Origin: Mesorhizobium sp. | GTDB taxonomy: Bacteria > Pseudomonadota > Alphaproteobacteria > Rhizobiales > Rhizobiaceae | Assembly (NCBI GenBank): GCA_004017535.1 | Contig: SAJS01000001.1 | Span: 1,034,165-1,098,164 of the forward strand | DNA: 64,000 nt | Direction: 5' to 3' | Shown here: positions 18,199 through 27,928 of the stretch, piece by piece | How the letters are laid out: the number at the start of each line of letters is the position of its first letter | Position numbering within the stretch: the stretch's first letter is position 1 | Notes under the pieces: model-generated | What the model was told of the DNA's origin: nothing | Databases searched by the model: none | What the model saw: only the letters and a program-made list of their open reading frames with translations | Made by a program: the position numbers and the translations under genes

Positions 18199-19739
18199 CG
18201 GTAAAGCTGCGCTTCGTCACGCAGGAAATTGTTGAGTGTCCCTTGGCCATTGGCCCCGGTGACGTCGACTAGTTCGACCATTACGGAAGCATCGTCCGAA
18301 GCAGACGCTACGGGTTCCGTAAGGAAAAAGCTGCCAAAAGCTTCGACCGGCAGATTGGTGCTATGTCCAGATAGATCGTTGCCAGCTGCCTCGAGCGCAT
18401 TGCAGTTCAGGATCGCGCCGTACAACAATCGGCGATCGACGGATGTTACCGGCGGCTGGCAGGCGTTCGGCGGCGTACCCACCTCGCCGCCGGCAGAAGC
18501 GGTACCGACCAGCCCAGCGGATTGTTCGTATTTATACACTTCGTAGCGGGTTGGCTTGGTCGCATTCCACGATGACGGACGGGAAGCCGAAGCGAAGTTG
18601 GTGCTCCAATATGTGGAGAGATCCCAATTCCCGTCGCCCATCCTTCCGCTCATGTAGGGTGTGGTGGCATCTCTGGGCAGCCCCATGTTGCCGGCACCGT
18701 AAAAAGTCAATTGGTTATATTGAGGGCATTGGTTGCCTTTGCTGGCCGGCACTGCTCCCTTCCTGACATTCGAGGCCGGCCCATATTCAGCGCTATTAAA
18801 GCCGCCACCAGTAGCCCTAATCCCGAAGCGGACGTTGAAAGCATCCTGCACTGGCCCTGCGTTCTGTCCGGTCTTGGTCGATACATGGCCAGATTCGTAG
18901 CAGCCAATCGGCTTTGACGTCGCGATCGTCTCGGCGAGGGCTTGTGCGCCATTTCCGACGCCAGGGGGAGGCTCAAGGAAGCCGAAGTTGCCTGGACCGG
19001 CAGCGGCTCCATTTCCGACTTTCCTCAGTTCGATCAGCCGACGATGAACGGCCGGGTCCGAAACAGCCTGTTGTAAGGTGTAACCACCCGCTCTGTTCGT
19101 TCCGTTCGCATCCATTTCATAGGGGTTACAGATGAAGACTGGGGTGAAATCGCAGACTCCGGAGACGAAGCCGGCAACAGAGACCGCACTGACATTAAAG
19201 CCGTTGTTAGCGGCGTTTCCGGTAAGGAACGAAGCCGGGAAGATTGCTGCGAAACCGACCGGCGTGACCGTCACTTGAACGAAGCGCGTTTGCGCTTCTC
19301 CGGTGGCAACATTGGCGTCGGCCACATAGGTCGTTAGGTTCGCCGCCGTTATCTGGGTACTGTCGGAGGTTGGTATCGCCTTGAGAAAGCACCAGGAAAT
19401 GTTCCCGGCGGCGTTGCAATTCGCAGTGCCGCCAGGTTGACCGGAGGTCAGAGTAAGCTTGCCGTTTGTCCCAACCGTCGAAAAATAGCTGTCGTTGCTG
19501 ACCAGCGTCGCCATAGCGCGCTCGGCCCGTATCCAGGAGCCGCTGCTGCCGTCTAATTCCGCAGCACCGGCAAGCGCAAAAGCGTCCGCCGCCTTTTGCA
19601 GGTCGTTGTGCAGGTTATTGACCCGGCTCATGTCGATAGCTAAGAGCGAAAAGCCGATGATCACCGGCAACATGACGCTGACGAGTATCAGCGCTATACC
19701 CCTCTGATCGTGCCAGAACGCGCGAACAATTCGCAACAT
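18195..19739 (-). CDS. tadG: TadG-like pilus-associated protein
   Basis: 514 residues. The N-terminus has the Tad domain (QRGIALILVSVMLPVIIGFS) followed by the family motif NNLHNDLQKAADAFALAGAAEL. A large periplasmic region with scattered cysteines and a Gly/Asn-rich middle follows. No MIDAS motif of a von Willebrand domain was seen, unlike longer TadG proteins. It probably anchors or modifies the pilus at the envelope. It overlaps tadE-like 2 by 4 nt and lies 69 nt after the small lipoprotein gene. Confidence 0.85.
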   Translation of the reverse strand: MLRIVRAFWHDQRGIALILVSVMLPVIIGFSLLAIDMSRVNNLHNDLQKAADAFALAGAAELDGSSGSWIRAERAMATLVSNDSYFSTVGTNGKLTLTSGQPGGTANCNAAGNISWCFLKAIPTSDSTQITAANLTTYVADANVATGEAQTRFVQVTVTPVGFAAIFPASFLTGNAANNGFNVSAVSVAGFVSGVCDFTPVFICNPYEMDANGTNRAGGYTLQQAVSDPAVHRRLIELRKVGNGAAAGPGNFGFLEPPPGVGNGAQALAETIATSKPIGCYESGHVSTKTGQNAGPVQDAFNVRFGIRATGGGFNSAEYGPASNVRKGAVPASKGNQCPQYNQLTFYGAGNMGLPRDATTPYMSGRMGDGNWDLSTYWSTNFASASRPSSWNATKPTRYEVYKYEQSAGLVGTASAGGEVGTPPNACQPPVTSVDRRLLYGAILNCNALEAAGNDLSGHSTNLPVEAFGSFFLTEPVASASDDASVMVELVDVTGANGQGTLNNFLRDEAQLYR

Positions 19740-19808
19740 GGCCCTACCCCTTGCCCTTTGGTCTCAGGCTCCTCGCGTGCCTGATAGAATTGCTTCCTTT
19801 CACTCAAT

Positions 19809-20105
19809 TCACTGCGCAGCCACCGCACCCGAGTTGCCCACGTTGACCGCGATGTTGGGCGGCGGCGGGGCCGGCAGCAGAAGTCTGGATTTCTGAACGA
19901 CCGTCACTGAGCGCGGGCCGTCGCCTTCGATCTTCGTATTGTTGGAAGCCGGGTTGTACGGCTCGACCGTCTGCAGCAGTTCGTTGGCTTTCTGCGAGTC
20001 GCCCGAGGCCAACGTCATCGTGTCGTAGTTGTTGAGATAGTCCGCGGCGCAGCCTGCAAGCATGCTGGTGGCGAGAAGAACGAGCCAGAGCTTATTTCTT
20101 GACAT
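19809..20105 (-). CDS. Small Tad-locus lipoprotein
   Basis: 98 residues. The signal peptide ends in the lipobox LAGC, so it is an outer or inner membrane lipoprotein. The mature part starts DYLNNYDTMTLASGDSQKAN and contains a proline-rich end (LLLPAPPPPN). It overlaps cpaC by 14 nt. It occupies the usual place of CpaD, the secretin-associated lipoprotein, but is less than half the usual CpaD length and lacks its C-terminal features. It may be a CpaD substitute or an unrelated pilotin-like lipoprotein. Confidence 0.75.
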   Translation of the reverse strand: MSRNKLWLVLLATSMLAGCAADYLNNYDTMTLASGDSQKANELLQTVEPYNPASNNTKIEGDGPRSVTVVQKSRLLLPAPPPPNIAVNVGNSGAVAAQ

Positions 20106-21549
20106 AGACCAGCTTGTCCTTCGATTTTACATCCAGCATATGGCCGTAAGGGCCGGTGACGCCGTCGCCATGCTCATATTTGCGAATCATATCCTTGCTG
20201 ACTTCGAGCTGGCCGAGCAGCATGAGCTCCGGGTCGTTGGCGGGCTTGGTTTTGTCGAACGGCGTCGCCAGCTGCTCGCCGGGCTTCACCGGCCGCACGA
20301 CATGTGGCGTGACGATGACGACCAGTTCGGTCTCTTCCTTCTGCGTGCTTGAGTTGTGGAACAGTGCGCCGATGATAGGCACTTGACCGAGCCATGGCAC
20401 CTGATCCTGCAGCCTCGTGTTCTTGCTGGACAGAAGTCCGCCGACCGCGAAGCTCTGCCCGTCACGCAGGTCGACCACAGTTGCCAGCTTGCGGTTGGTG
20501 AAGATCGGATCGCCGGCGGGGGTGAAGCCGGTCAGGTCACTCACCTCCGGCGCCAGCTTGATATGGATCTTGCCGTCGTCGAGCACCACCGGCGTGAAGT
20601 TCAGGTTGACGCCGAACTGCTTGAATATGATCTCGATCTCGCCCTGGCTGTTGACGCTGCGGATTGGCACTTCGCCGCCCGCATTGAAGCTGGCGGTTTC
20701 GCCGGAAACCGTAGTGAGGTTCGGTTCGGCCAGCAGGCGCACGACTCCCTTCGACTCCAGGGCCTCGATGATCAAATCGACTTTGATGTTGCTGTCGATA
20801 ATGCGCGTGATCAACGCTCCGAAGGGGCTGGCGGTCGACAGGAGACCGCTGAGGATTTCTCCATCGCCGAGCACGACGGAATTGCCGTCCGCATCCTTCG
20901 TTGTGGTTGCGATCCCGGTGCCAACTCGGGACGTTCCGCTTCTGTTCGTGCTCCTGAACGACACGCCGAGATCGCGCCCGGCATTACGCTTTGCTTCCAG
21001 GATGCGAACCGAAAGGTTGACCTGCTGGCTGTCGTCGATCGTGACGGCGTTGATGATCGAGTCGGGGCCATATTGCTGAGTGACCTCGACGATCTGCGTC
21101 AGGGTCGCGGCATCCTTGACGTGGCCGCTCAGCCGGATCTTGCCATTGATAGAGCCGATCTCGATGCGTGCCTTGGGCGCCACCTGGCGAATCGCGGCCG
21201 CCATATCGCTGACGTCTTGGCCGACCTCGACCTGGATGGCTCCCAGCGAGCGCTTGTCCTCGGAAAACAGGTTGACGGTGGTGGTGCCGATGCTCTTGCC
21301 GATGATATAGAGCGTCCTGTCGGTCATCGGCTGGGCATCTGCGATCTTTTCGTCCCCGACGACGATGTCACCCAAGGTGGCGTTCACCTGGATCGTGGCG
21401 GATTGCGACACCGGCACGAACACGCGGTGCAGCGACGGGCTCGACACATCGATAAACCGATCGGCCGCTGTCGCCGGAGGGGTCAATATTGCCGATACAA
21501 CCACTAAGGATAGAGCGGCCGCCGCCATCCTGACCCAAAACCCCTGCAT
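20092..21549 (-). CDS. cpaC: Outer membrane secretin CpaC/RcpA
   Basis: 485 residues with a signal peptide ending near AATAA. An N-terminal BON/N0-like domain includes GDIVVGDEKIADAQPMTDRT. The secretin core follows, with RLLAEPNLTTVSGETASFNAGGE split over the typical beta strands and the signature VPWLGQVPIIGALF. It forms the outer membrane pore of the Tad pilus. It follows cpaB after 50 nt. The last 60 residues past the secretin domain are a Lys/Asp-rich tail, common in rhizobial members. Confidence 0.93.
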   Translation of the reverse strand: MQGFWVRMAAAALSLVVVSAILTPPATAADRFIDVSSPSLHRVFVPVSQSATIQVNATLGDIVVGDEKIADAQPMTDRTLYIIGKSIGTTTVNLFSEDKRSLGAIQVEVGQDVSDMAAAIRQVAPKARIEIGSINGKIRLSGHVKDAATLTQIVEVTQQYGPDSIINAVTIDDSQQVNLSVRILEAKRNAGRDLGVSFRSTNRSGTSRVGTGIATTTKDADGNSVVLGDGEILSGLLSTASPFGALITRIIDSNIKVDLIIEALESKGVVRLLAEPNLTTVSGETASFNAGGEVPIRSVNSQGEIEIIFKQFGVNLNFTPVVLDDGKIHIKLAPEVSDLTGFTPAGDPIFTNRKLATVVDLRDGQSFAVGGLLSSKNTRLQDQVPWLGQVPIIGALFHNSSTQKEETELVVIVTPHVVRPVKPGEQLATPFDKTKPANDPELMLLGQLEVSKDMIRKYEHGDGVTGPYGHMLDVKSKDKLVYVKK

Positions 21550-21599
21550 ACCCCGTCTCCCCGTTTGCTGCCGGTGGCAGCCTGCCGCGTGACTCCTCG

Positions 21600-22634
21600 T
21601 CAGTCTTGCCGCGGCACCTCATACGATTCGAATTTGACACCGCGAAACACATTCACAGTCACGCGCGCGGGCGGCTCCGGCTGCACGTATTTGACCACTT
21701 CCTTCACCGTCACCTGCGGCGCCGGGGCGACGGCGGGTATAGGCTTCGCCTTGCTGATCTGGTCGATCTGGCTTCCGACGCGCTCTACCGCCTTGGCCAA
21801 GCCGTCGATCTTCTCGTTCGCCTGCTTGCGCTCTTCGGCGGCCGCAGCTTCCGCAGCCTTCTGCTTTTCGAGTTCCGCCTGCCGCTTGGCGACGTCGTCC
21901 GGCGTGTCGCCGGTCAGGTCGGCCAGCGTGATGCGCTCGGTCGTCTCGCCTTTGCTGCCCGCGGCCTGGCGAAGCGCCAGCGACAACTGGCCGGCGCCCG
22001 CAGCAAGCGTCAGCTTTTGCGCATCCTTGGTGCTGACCTCGACGGTGACAGCCTTCACGACGGTTGGACTTTCCTTGCTCTCGTCGGCAACCTGGTCAAC
22101 CGCGAGCACCTTCACGCTCTGCAGCAGCACGTCGACGAAGCTCTTATCTGCGCCTCCGTCGCTGCGAACCGTGCGGGTCAAAAGGACGTCTACCCGATCT
22201 CCGGGGAACACAAATCCGGCGACGCCGAGCACGTCGTTCACGCGTATTGAAACAGCTTTCATACCTTCCGCCAGGACCGCCGAAAGCGTGGCGCGCTGGC
22301 CAGGGCCGGTGATCTTGGTGGCGAGCACGGGTTCATTGACACCGATCGCCTGAAGGGCCTGCTTCGCGCCGTCGCCGGTGAGGAGGTCCTTCGTCGTCTT
22401 GAATGCGCCATCCGGCACGGCGCCTGCCGGCCAGGCGATCTCACGCAATTTGTCTGCGCTCAACGTGTCGCCGAACTTCAGCGGGACCGCCGCCACTACC
22501 AGCGTATCGCGCCTGATGTCCTCCGTTCTAGCCATGGCGCTGCGCTGGTTGGCCAGCCAAACATTGACGAGCACAACAGCCAGCACGCCGAAGACGCCAG
22601 CCAAAACAATCATGATCAAAGTGTTCGCGCGCAT
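21600..22634 (-). CDS. cpaB: Flp pilus assembly protein CpaB/RcpC
   Basis: 344 residues. One N-terminal membrane helix (5-28) is followed by a SAF domain (about 45-115, VVAAVPLKFGDTLSAD) and the RcpC domain with FVFPGDRVDVLLTR. A long Ala/Glu/Lys coiled coil at 235-295 and a beta-rich end follow. It is a periplasmic partner of the secretin. It is the second gene of the minus operon, 78 nt after flp. Confidence 0.92.
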   Translation of the reverse strand: MRANTLIMIVLAGVFGVLAVVLVNVWLANQRSAMARTEDIRRDTLVVAAVPLKFGDTLSADKLREIAWPAGAVPDGAFKTTKDLLTGDGAKQALQAIGVNEPVLATKITGPGQRATLSAVLAEGMKAVSIRVNDVLGVAGFVFPGDRVDVLLTRTVRSDGGADKSFVDVLLQSVKVLAVDQVADESKESPTVVKAVTVEVSTKDAQKLTLAAGAGQLSLALRQAAGSKGETTERITLADLTGDTPDDVAKRQAELEKQKAAEAAAAEERKQANEKIDGLAKAVERVGSQIDQISKAKPIPAVAPAPQVTVKEVVKYVQPEPPARVTVNVFRGVKFESYEVPRQD

Positions 22635-22712
22635 CTTGTTGCCCCGCCCGCATTTTGCCGTGGCTGATTGGCGCCGGAAAATGCTCCGGCGCCAGTCATG
22701 TCGATCACAAAA

Positions 22713-22886
22713 TCACGGCAACTGGCCAGACAGCGTCGTCCACTGGGTACCAACCCAGCCGCCGACGAAAATGACCGAAGCGATCACGGCCACGGTGATG
22801 ATGCCGAGCAGGATCGTATATTCGACCATAGCAGCGCCGTTTTCGTCGTCGCGGAACTGCCGGGCCATCGTCATGAGCTTATTCAT
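22713..22886 (-). CDS. Flp/PilA-type major pilin
   Basis: 57 residues from the ATG preceded by GGGAGA. The leader ends in DDENGAAMVEYTILLGIITV, the class IVb Flp signature with Gly before the cleavage site and the Glu-Tyr pair. A short hydrophilic end, WVGTQWTTLSGQLP, follows. After processing by CpaA it polymerises into the Tad pilus fibre. It is the first gene of the minus operon, and the CtrA box lies about 120-135 bp upstream of its start. Only one flp copy is present here. Confidence 0.95.
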   Translation of the reverse strand: MNKLMTMARQFRDDENGAAMVEYTILLGIITVAVIASVIFVGGWVGTQWTTLSGQLP

Positions 22887-23383
22887 GGCAATTTCTCCCT
22901 TTGGAGGTTTCAACCCGACGAGACAGAGCTAGGAATGAACCCCATACCCAAGCATCCCCCGTCACGTTCAATCCTAGGGCGCGCAAAAAAGCCAAGTCAA
23001 ACGGATTAACAGTCGCTTAACCTTTCAATACTCGCCCAAGCGCCTTTTGAATTTTGACAACAGCTTGATTCGCCTCATTTTTCAAGCGATCTTAACCATT
23101 CATTCACAATTTGGCCGCGCTCATGTCTCCAGCCTGGTGCATTAGTAGTATGACATATCCTTTTATATAAAGTAGATTAGCAGTGGTGTAGCCCGAACGT
23201 TGCCAAAGGTCCTAAGACTTTGGTCCGTGCATGTGGAGCAACGGAAGAATAAAACGATTGCTCGAATCTTAGTTTCTTAACTATGTCGCAAGCAAAAGAT
23301 CAAGTGTGTCCTCCAGGCCGCTTGTGCCAACCGTGGTTAACGCTTAGTTTCGATGGTGGGGAAAACAGCAGGGGTTCGGCGAC
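22887..23383. other. Divergent Tad promoter region
   Basis: 497 bp between flp (minus) and cpaF (plus) with no gene. It is AT-rich relative to the surroundings and holds several TTAA-containing segments, including the CtrA-type site listed separately. It must contain both operon promoters; the -35/-10 boxes could not be assigned with confidence. Confidence 0.7.
23006..23020. promoter_or_regulatory. CtrA-type binding site TTAA-N7-TTAA
   Basis: The sequence TTAACAGTCGCTTAA matches the TTAA-N7-TTAA half-site arrangement bound by the cell-cycle regulator CtrA in alphaproteobacteria. It lies about 120 bp upstream of the flp start. CtrA drives pilA in Caulobacter, so control of this pilus by the cell cycle is plausible. 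Binding has not been shown. Confidence 0.55.
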
Positions 23384-24769
23384 ATGTTGGGTCGCTTCAT
23401 CAAAGGACCGAGTGAGCAGCGCGCACCGCAATCTGTGCCCGCGCCCGTAACGGTCAATGGCGCGGCGGTTGTGCAGCCGCTCCAGGCCGAGTCAGCTTCG
23501 GATGATTTCCTGACACTCAAAGTCGACCTGCATCGGCATCTCATAGACAGGTTCAATCTGACCGCCCTTGAGAACGCATCGAAGGATGAAATCCTCAATG
23601 AGATACGGCCGATCGTGCGTGAATTCGTGCGCGGCCGAAATGTGCCGCTTAACGCGCGCGAACTGGACCAGCTCACCAGCGACACGGCGGACGAGATGCT
23701 TGGGCTTGGCCCAATCGAACCACTTCTCAAGGATGACTCGATCGCTGACATTCTCATCAACACACATAGGCACGTGTTCATCGAGCGCCGCGGCGTATTG
23801 GAAGAGACAGCGATACGATTTCGCGACGAAGCTCATCTGTTGCGGGTCATCAACAAGATCGTATCAAATATCGGTCGGCGCGTCGATGAATCGTCCCCGA
23901 TGGTCGATGCTCGCCTAGACGACGGTTCACGCGTCAACATCGCGGTGCGGCCGATTTCAGTCGACGGCCCGCTGGTCTCGATCCGCAAATTTTCGAAAAA
24001 CCCTTATTCGCTGGAACGTTTGATGGCGTTCAATTCGATTCGCCAGCCCATGATCGACATGTTGCGGATAGCCGTGCAAACCCGCAGATCTATCCTGGTT
24101 TCGGGCGGCACCGGCAGCGGCAAGACGACGCTGCTCAATGCCCTGTCGAGCTATATCCCATCGAGAGAGCGCCTAGTGACGATTGAGGATGCGGCGGAAC
24201 TGCAGTTGCAGCAGCCGCATGTGGGTCGGTTGGAAACTCGGCCTCCCAATGTCGAGGGCAAGGGTGAGGTCCGCCAGCGCGAGCTGGTCAAGAACGCGCT
24301 GCGCATGCGGCCGGATCGCATCATCGTCGGCGAAGTGCGCGGCGAGGAAGCCTTCGACATGCTGCAGGCCATGAATACCGGCCACGAAGGTTCGATGACG
24401 ACCATTCATGCAAACACGCCGCGCGATGCGATCTCGCGTATGGAACAGATGGTCGGAATGGCCGGAATGCCGATGACAAACGATTCCATTCGGTCGCAGA
24501 TCGCCTCCGCAATCGACATCATCGTGCAGACGCAGCGCCTCTCGGATGGCGGCCGGCGTGTGGTCTCGATATCAGAGATCACCGGCATGGAAGGCAACGT
24601 CGTTCAGTTGCAGGAAATCTATCATTTTGTTCGGCGAGACGTTGGCGCGGATGGCGCCATCATCGGAGACTTCCGTGCTACGGGCGTCCGTCCACGATTT
24701 GCCCAGGAAGCCGCGACACTGGGTCACCACTTCGGGAAAGACGCTTTCAATCCTCAGGTTCCGCTCTGA
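23384..24769 (+). CDS. cpaF: Tad pilus assembly ATPase CpaF/TadA
   Basis: 461 residues. The type II/IV secretion ATPase domain has Walker A GGTGSGKT at 241-248, the Asp box [10 protein letters not shown], the Walker B region [14 protein letters not shown] and the His box [12 protein letters not shown]. It powers pilus extension and retraction. It is the first gene of the plus operon; its stop overlaps the tadB start (TGATG). An ATG with a weak GGGGTT upstream sequence was chosen because the N-terminal region before residue 40 is the usual variable part. Confidence 0.95.
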   Translation: MLGRFIKGPSEQRAPQSVPAPVTVNGAAVVQPLQAESASDDFLTLKVDLHRHLIDRFNLTALENASKDEILNEIRPIVREFVRGRNVPLNARELDQLTSDTADEMLGLGPIEPLLKDDSIADILINTHRHVFIERRGVLEETAIRFRDEAHLLRVINKIVSNIGRRVDESSPMVDARLDDGSRVNIAVRPISVDGPLVSIRKFSKNPYSLERLMAFNSIRQPMIDMLRIAVQTRRSILVSGGTGSGKTTLLNALSSYIPSRERLVTIEDAAELQLQQPHVGRLETRPPNVEGKGEVRQRELVKNALRMRPDRIIVGEVRGEEAFDMLQAMNTGHEGSMTTIHANTPRDAISRMEQMVGMAGMPMTNDSIRSQIASAIDIIVQTQRLSDGGRRVVSISEITGMEGNVVQLQEIYHFVRRDVGADGAIIGDFRATGVRPRFAQEAATLGHHFGKDAFNPQVPL

Positions 24770-25740
24770 TGCCGACCGGCCAGACCCTTGTCTATTTCAT
24801 CTACGTGCTGGCGACAGCGTCGGTGATTCTTGCCGCGGAGTCCTTCTATCTGTCGTTTGCCAGCCGGCGGGCGCGAGTAGGGCTAATCAACCGGCGTTTG
24901 CAACGCTTGGGCGACGAGGCTCCCGCCGAGCAAAGCTTGCAGAGCCTGCTGCAGGAGCGTGGGCTCACGGCGTCCGGAGACTTCATATTCGGAGCGGTTG
25001 CTCTCAATCGGCTCTACACCCAGTCAGGTGTGACTGGGAACCCATTGGCGTTTGCCGCGATGTTTTTGCTGGCAGGTGTGAGCCTTGCTTTGGTGTTGGC
25101 GCTTCTGTTTGCTTTTTCGACGCTGTCAGCGGCACTAGTCTTTTTATTTGTAGGGTTCGTCCTTCCTGTTCTCGTGCTCCGAAGGGCAAGGAACAAGCGC
25201 ATCCAGAAATTCGCGGCTCAACTTCCAGACGCGCTTGACATGATTGTCCGTTCGTTGCGCGCCGGCCACCCGACGACGGTCGCGATTAGTCTGGTGGCGC
25301 GCGAGATGGCCGACCCATTAGGAACCGAGTTTGGCATTGTTACGGATGAAATAACCTTCGGGCTCAGCCTCGAGCAGGCCGCGCGGAAACTGTCGGAGCG
25401 AGTGGGCTTCGAAGGCTTACATCTGCTGTCGGTGGCACTTTCAATCCAGGCGAAGACCGGTGGCAACCTGACCGACATCCTTTCGAATTTGGCCTCGGTG
25501 TTGCGCGAGAGACGGAAACTGCGGCTGAAGATACGGGCGCTCTCTGCGGAGGGTCGCATGTCGGCTTGGATCATCTCGTTGTTTCCGGTTCTCATGTTCG
25601 GCATTCTGATGGGAATTGCGCCGAGCTACTACGGCGATGTTTGGCAAAGCCCCCTCATATTGCCAGTATTCACGGCCTTTGGCCTTTGGGCGTTGTTGGG
25701 TGATCTCATCATGTATCGGATGGTACATTTCGAATTTTGA
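24769..25740 (+). CDS. tadB: Tad inner membrane platform protein TadB
   Basis: 323 residues of the type II secretion F family. Membrane segments lie at about 7-27, 85-105 and 110-130, with two near the C-terminus. The cytosolic GspF domain contains LPDALDMIVRSLRAGHP and LLSVALSIQAKTGGNLTDIL. With TadC it forms the inner membrane platform for the CpaF ATPase. It is coupled to cpaF, and 16 nt separate it from tadC. Confidence 0.93.
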   Translation: MPTGQTLVYFIYVLATASVILAAESFYLSFASRRARVGLINRRLQRLGDEAPAEQSLQSLLQERGLTASGDFIFGAVALNRLYTQSGVTGNPLAFAAMFLLAGVSLALVLALLFAFSTLSAALVFLFVGFVLPVLVLRRARNKRIQKFAAQLPDALDMIVRSLRAGHPTTVAISLVAREMADPLGTEFGIVTDEITFGLSLEQAARKLSERVGFEGLHLLSVALSIQAKTGGNLTDILSNLASVLRERRKLRLKIRALSAEGRMSAWIISLFPVLMFGILMGIAPSYYGDVWQSPLILPVFTAFGLWALLGDLIMYRMVHFEF

Positions 25741-25756
25741 GAGTAGAGGATAAACA

Positions 25757-26707
25757 TTGCTGACGAGTATCGGAAATTCACCAGCCACACTTTCTGTTGC
25801 TGTTTTTTTGGCAGCTGCAGCGCTTTTCGTATTCGTTTGGTTGATGATCATTCCCGTTTTTCAGACACGAAGGATGGTATCTCGCGCTCTCCTATCCGAG
25901 GGGATTACCAATCGTCGATCGCTTGGCGCGCAACAGGAACTCAACAAGATCTCGGCACAGCGTCCGGTCGAAGCCTATTTCCGCGCTCTGGAAAAGGAGC
26001 GGGGCGAGCCGAACGCGCTGGAAGCAAAGCTATTTCGAGCCGGGTTTCATCAGCCGAGCGCCCAGGCCGTCTACACCTTGGCCCGGCTAGCTTGCGTGTG
26101 TGTCGGCTTTCTTGCCACGTATGCGCTCCTGGTCCGCGTAACGCCGCCTCACCTGCCCGGGTTTATTGCCTTTGCCGGTTCGGCCCTGATTGGTCTCGGC
26201 TGCATCGTCATTCCCAGTATCATGCTCGATCGCTTTGAGAGCTCGCAAAAACAGTTATATCGTCGTGGCTTCCCGGACTTCATGGACATGATGATCACAT
26301 GTGCCGATGCCGGCATGAGCCTGGAGGCGGCAGTCGAGCGAGTTGGCAGCGAACTGGCCGGCACTCACAAATGGCTGGGGATCCAACTCTCAATCATGAA
26401 CCTGCAACTCCGGGCCGGCAAACCGCTACGGGAGGCGTTGCGGGAACTGGCGGACCGGATTGGTCTTGAAGAGGCGAAGGCCTTGGCGGTTTTGTTCCGG
26501 CAGTCTGAGGAACTCGGAACCAGCCTCACCGAAGCCTTGCGCGTTTACAGCGACGAAATGAGGACGCAGCGGATATTGAGTGCGGAGGAGCGTGCAAACG
26601 CCCTTCCAGTGAAGATGATGATACCTCTTGGCCTTTGCATTTTTCCGGTGGTCATGATGGTGGTCATGTTGCCGGTGATCATACGGATGAAGGGCGTTTT
26701 CTTCTAA
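25757..26707 (+). CDS. tadC: Tad inner membrane platform protein TadC
   Basis: 316 residues from a TTG start with GAGGA upstream. It is a GspF-family protein with PDFMDMMITCADAGMSLEAA and the matching LAVLFRQSEELGTSLTEAL motif, plus membrane helices near the N-terminus, at 110-155 and at the C-terminus. It is the partner of TadB in the pilus platform. Confidence 0.93.
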   Translation: MLTSIGNSPATLSVAVFLAAAALFVFVWLMIIPVFQTRRMVSRALLSEGITNRRSLGAQQELNKISAQRPVEAYFRALEKERGEPNALEAKLFRAGFHQPSAQAVYTLARLACVCVGFLATYALLVRVTPPHLPGFIAFAGSALIGLGCIVIPSIMLDRFESSQKQLYRRGFPDFMDMMITCADAGMSLEAAVERVGSELAGTHKWLGIQLSIMNLQLRAGKPLREALRELADRIGLEEAKALAVLFRQSEELGTSLTEALRVYSDEMRTQRILSAEERANALPVKMMIPLGLCIFPVVMMVVMLPVIIRMKGVFF

Positions 26708-26758
26708 GCTTCCGTATGATTGTCTGCTAAATAGAATCGGAGAGCACCTTTGGGGGAC

Positions 26759-27313
26759 ATGATGACAAGGCCGATGCGCCTCGCCGCCGCAGCCGGTGTG
26801 CTGCTGGTCCTGCTTGCGGGTTGCCAGTCGACTGATGGCAACAGCACGGGCGTTGTGCGCACCAACGAGCCTGCCAAAGGAGACTATACCGCCTTTGGCG
26901 ATGCTTTTGACGGTCTAAAGACAGTAAGCGATGTCGAATATTATGCTTCGGACCAGGCTGTTGCCGAGGCCAAAACTCAGTTCCGCTCCGAAAATTACGG
27001 AAATGCCGGGGCCTTGTTCTATAAAGCGACGCGTCTGACGCCCAATGATGGAATCGCCTGGCTTGGTCTTGCGGCGTCCTGCGACCGGATCCGGCGCTTC
27101 GATTTGGCCGATATGGCCTATGCCCGGGCTTACCGGCTGCTCGGCGCGACACCAGAATATTACAACAATGTCGGCTACTCACACCTGTTGCGCGGCAAGT
27201 TGCAGGACGCGCGGACCAATTTCCTGAAAGCCTATGAGCTCGCGCCAACCGATCCTACGGTGGCCAACAACCTGAAACTTCTGTCGTCCAGCGTGCAGAA
27301 CATCGAACGCTAG
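26759..27313 (+). CDS. tadD: TadD-like TPR lipoprotein
   Basis: About 184 residues. The start could be ATG 26759 or ATG 26762, with GGGGGA just upstream; a TTG at 26750 is also in frame. The signal peptide ends with LLAGCQS, a lipobox. TPR helices follow (ALFYKATRLTPNDGIAWLGL, then AYARAYRLLGATPEYYNNVG and ARTNFLKAYELAPTDPTVAN). It is a pilotin/scaffold lipoprotein that helps assemble the Tad secretin. The stop is immediately followed by the cpaA start. Confidence 0.9.
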   Translation: MMTRPMRLAAAAGVLLVLLAGCQSTDGNSTGVVRTNEPAKGDYTAFGDAFDGLKTVSDVEYYASDQAVAEAKTQFRSENYGNAGALFYKATRLTPNDGIAWLGLAASCDRIRRFDLADMAYARAYRLLGATPEYYNNVGYSHLLRGKLQDARTNFLKAYELAPTDPTVANNLKLLSSSVQNIER

Positions 27314-27832
27314 ATGATATTGGCTGCTTTGCTATTGCTGAAACTGTTGGCCGCGGCTCTGCTCGTGCGGGTGGCGGTGATGGATTTCAACAAGCAGACG
27401 ATCACCAACGGCGACGTCCTGCTCCTCCTCTGTCTTGGCCTTGGATCGCTTCAACTCGCCTCGGTAGTTGCGGGATCATGGTGGGATTTCGGCCTGAGTG
27501 CGATCGCCGGGCTGGTTCTGTTCCTGGCCCTGTTCCCATTCTGGGTAATGCGCAGGCTTGGCGCCGGCGACGTCAAGCTGATGGCTGTGATGCCTTTTGT
27601 GATCGGCGGCAGCAGTTTGGCTGTGTTTTCGCTGTTGCTGTTGGTCTTCGCTTTGATTACCGCAGTGGCGGTGAAGAACCCGTTTCTGCTGCCCGCCGGC
27701 GCGTTTCGCGTCTACGTCCAGCATCTGGACCGAAAGGGCGTGGTGCCTTTTGGCGTTCCGATATCGGCAGCCGCAATTTGCTCGATTGCGGTGCAGATTG
27801 CATATGGCCTGAACGCGTTCGGCCAGCCATAG
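27314..27832 (+). CDS. cpaA: Prepilin peptidase CpaA/TadV
   Basis: 172 residues of the A24 aspartic protease family. The two catalytic aspartates are visible: Asp24 in AVMDFNKQTITN and Asp86 in the GxGD motif LGAGDVKLMA. It has six predicted membrane helices. It lacks the methyltransferase domain of PilD, as is usual in Tad systems. It cleaves the Flp pilin and the TadE pseudopilins. It starts directly after the tadD stop. Confidence 0.92.
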   Translation: MILAALLLLKLLAAALLVRVAVMDFNKQTITNGDVLLLLCLGLGSLQLASVVAGSWWDFGLSAIAGLVLFLALFPFWVMRRLGAGDVKLMAVMPFVIGGSSLAVFSLLLLVFALITAVAVKNPFLLPAGAFRVYVQHLDRKGVVPFGVPISAAAICSIAVQIAYGLNAFGQP

Positions 27833-27928
27833 CGCCGGCACCGGGCCAGTTAACCCTTCGGAAACCATGAGCTTGCGTTGACGCTATCGAAGTGGTTGGA
27901 TCGTGGGGTTTCTCGGCGGGGGCGCCGT

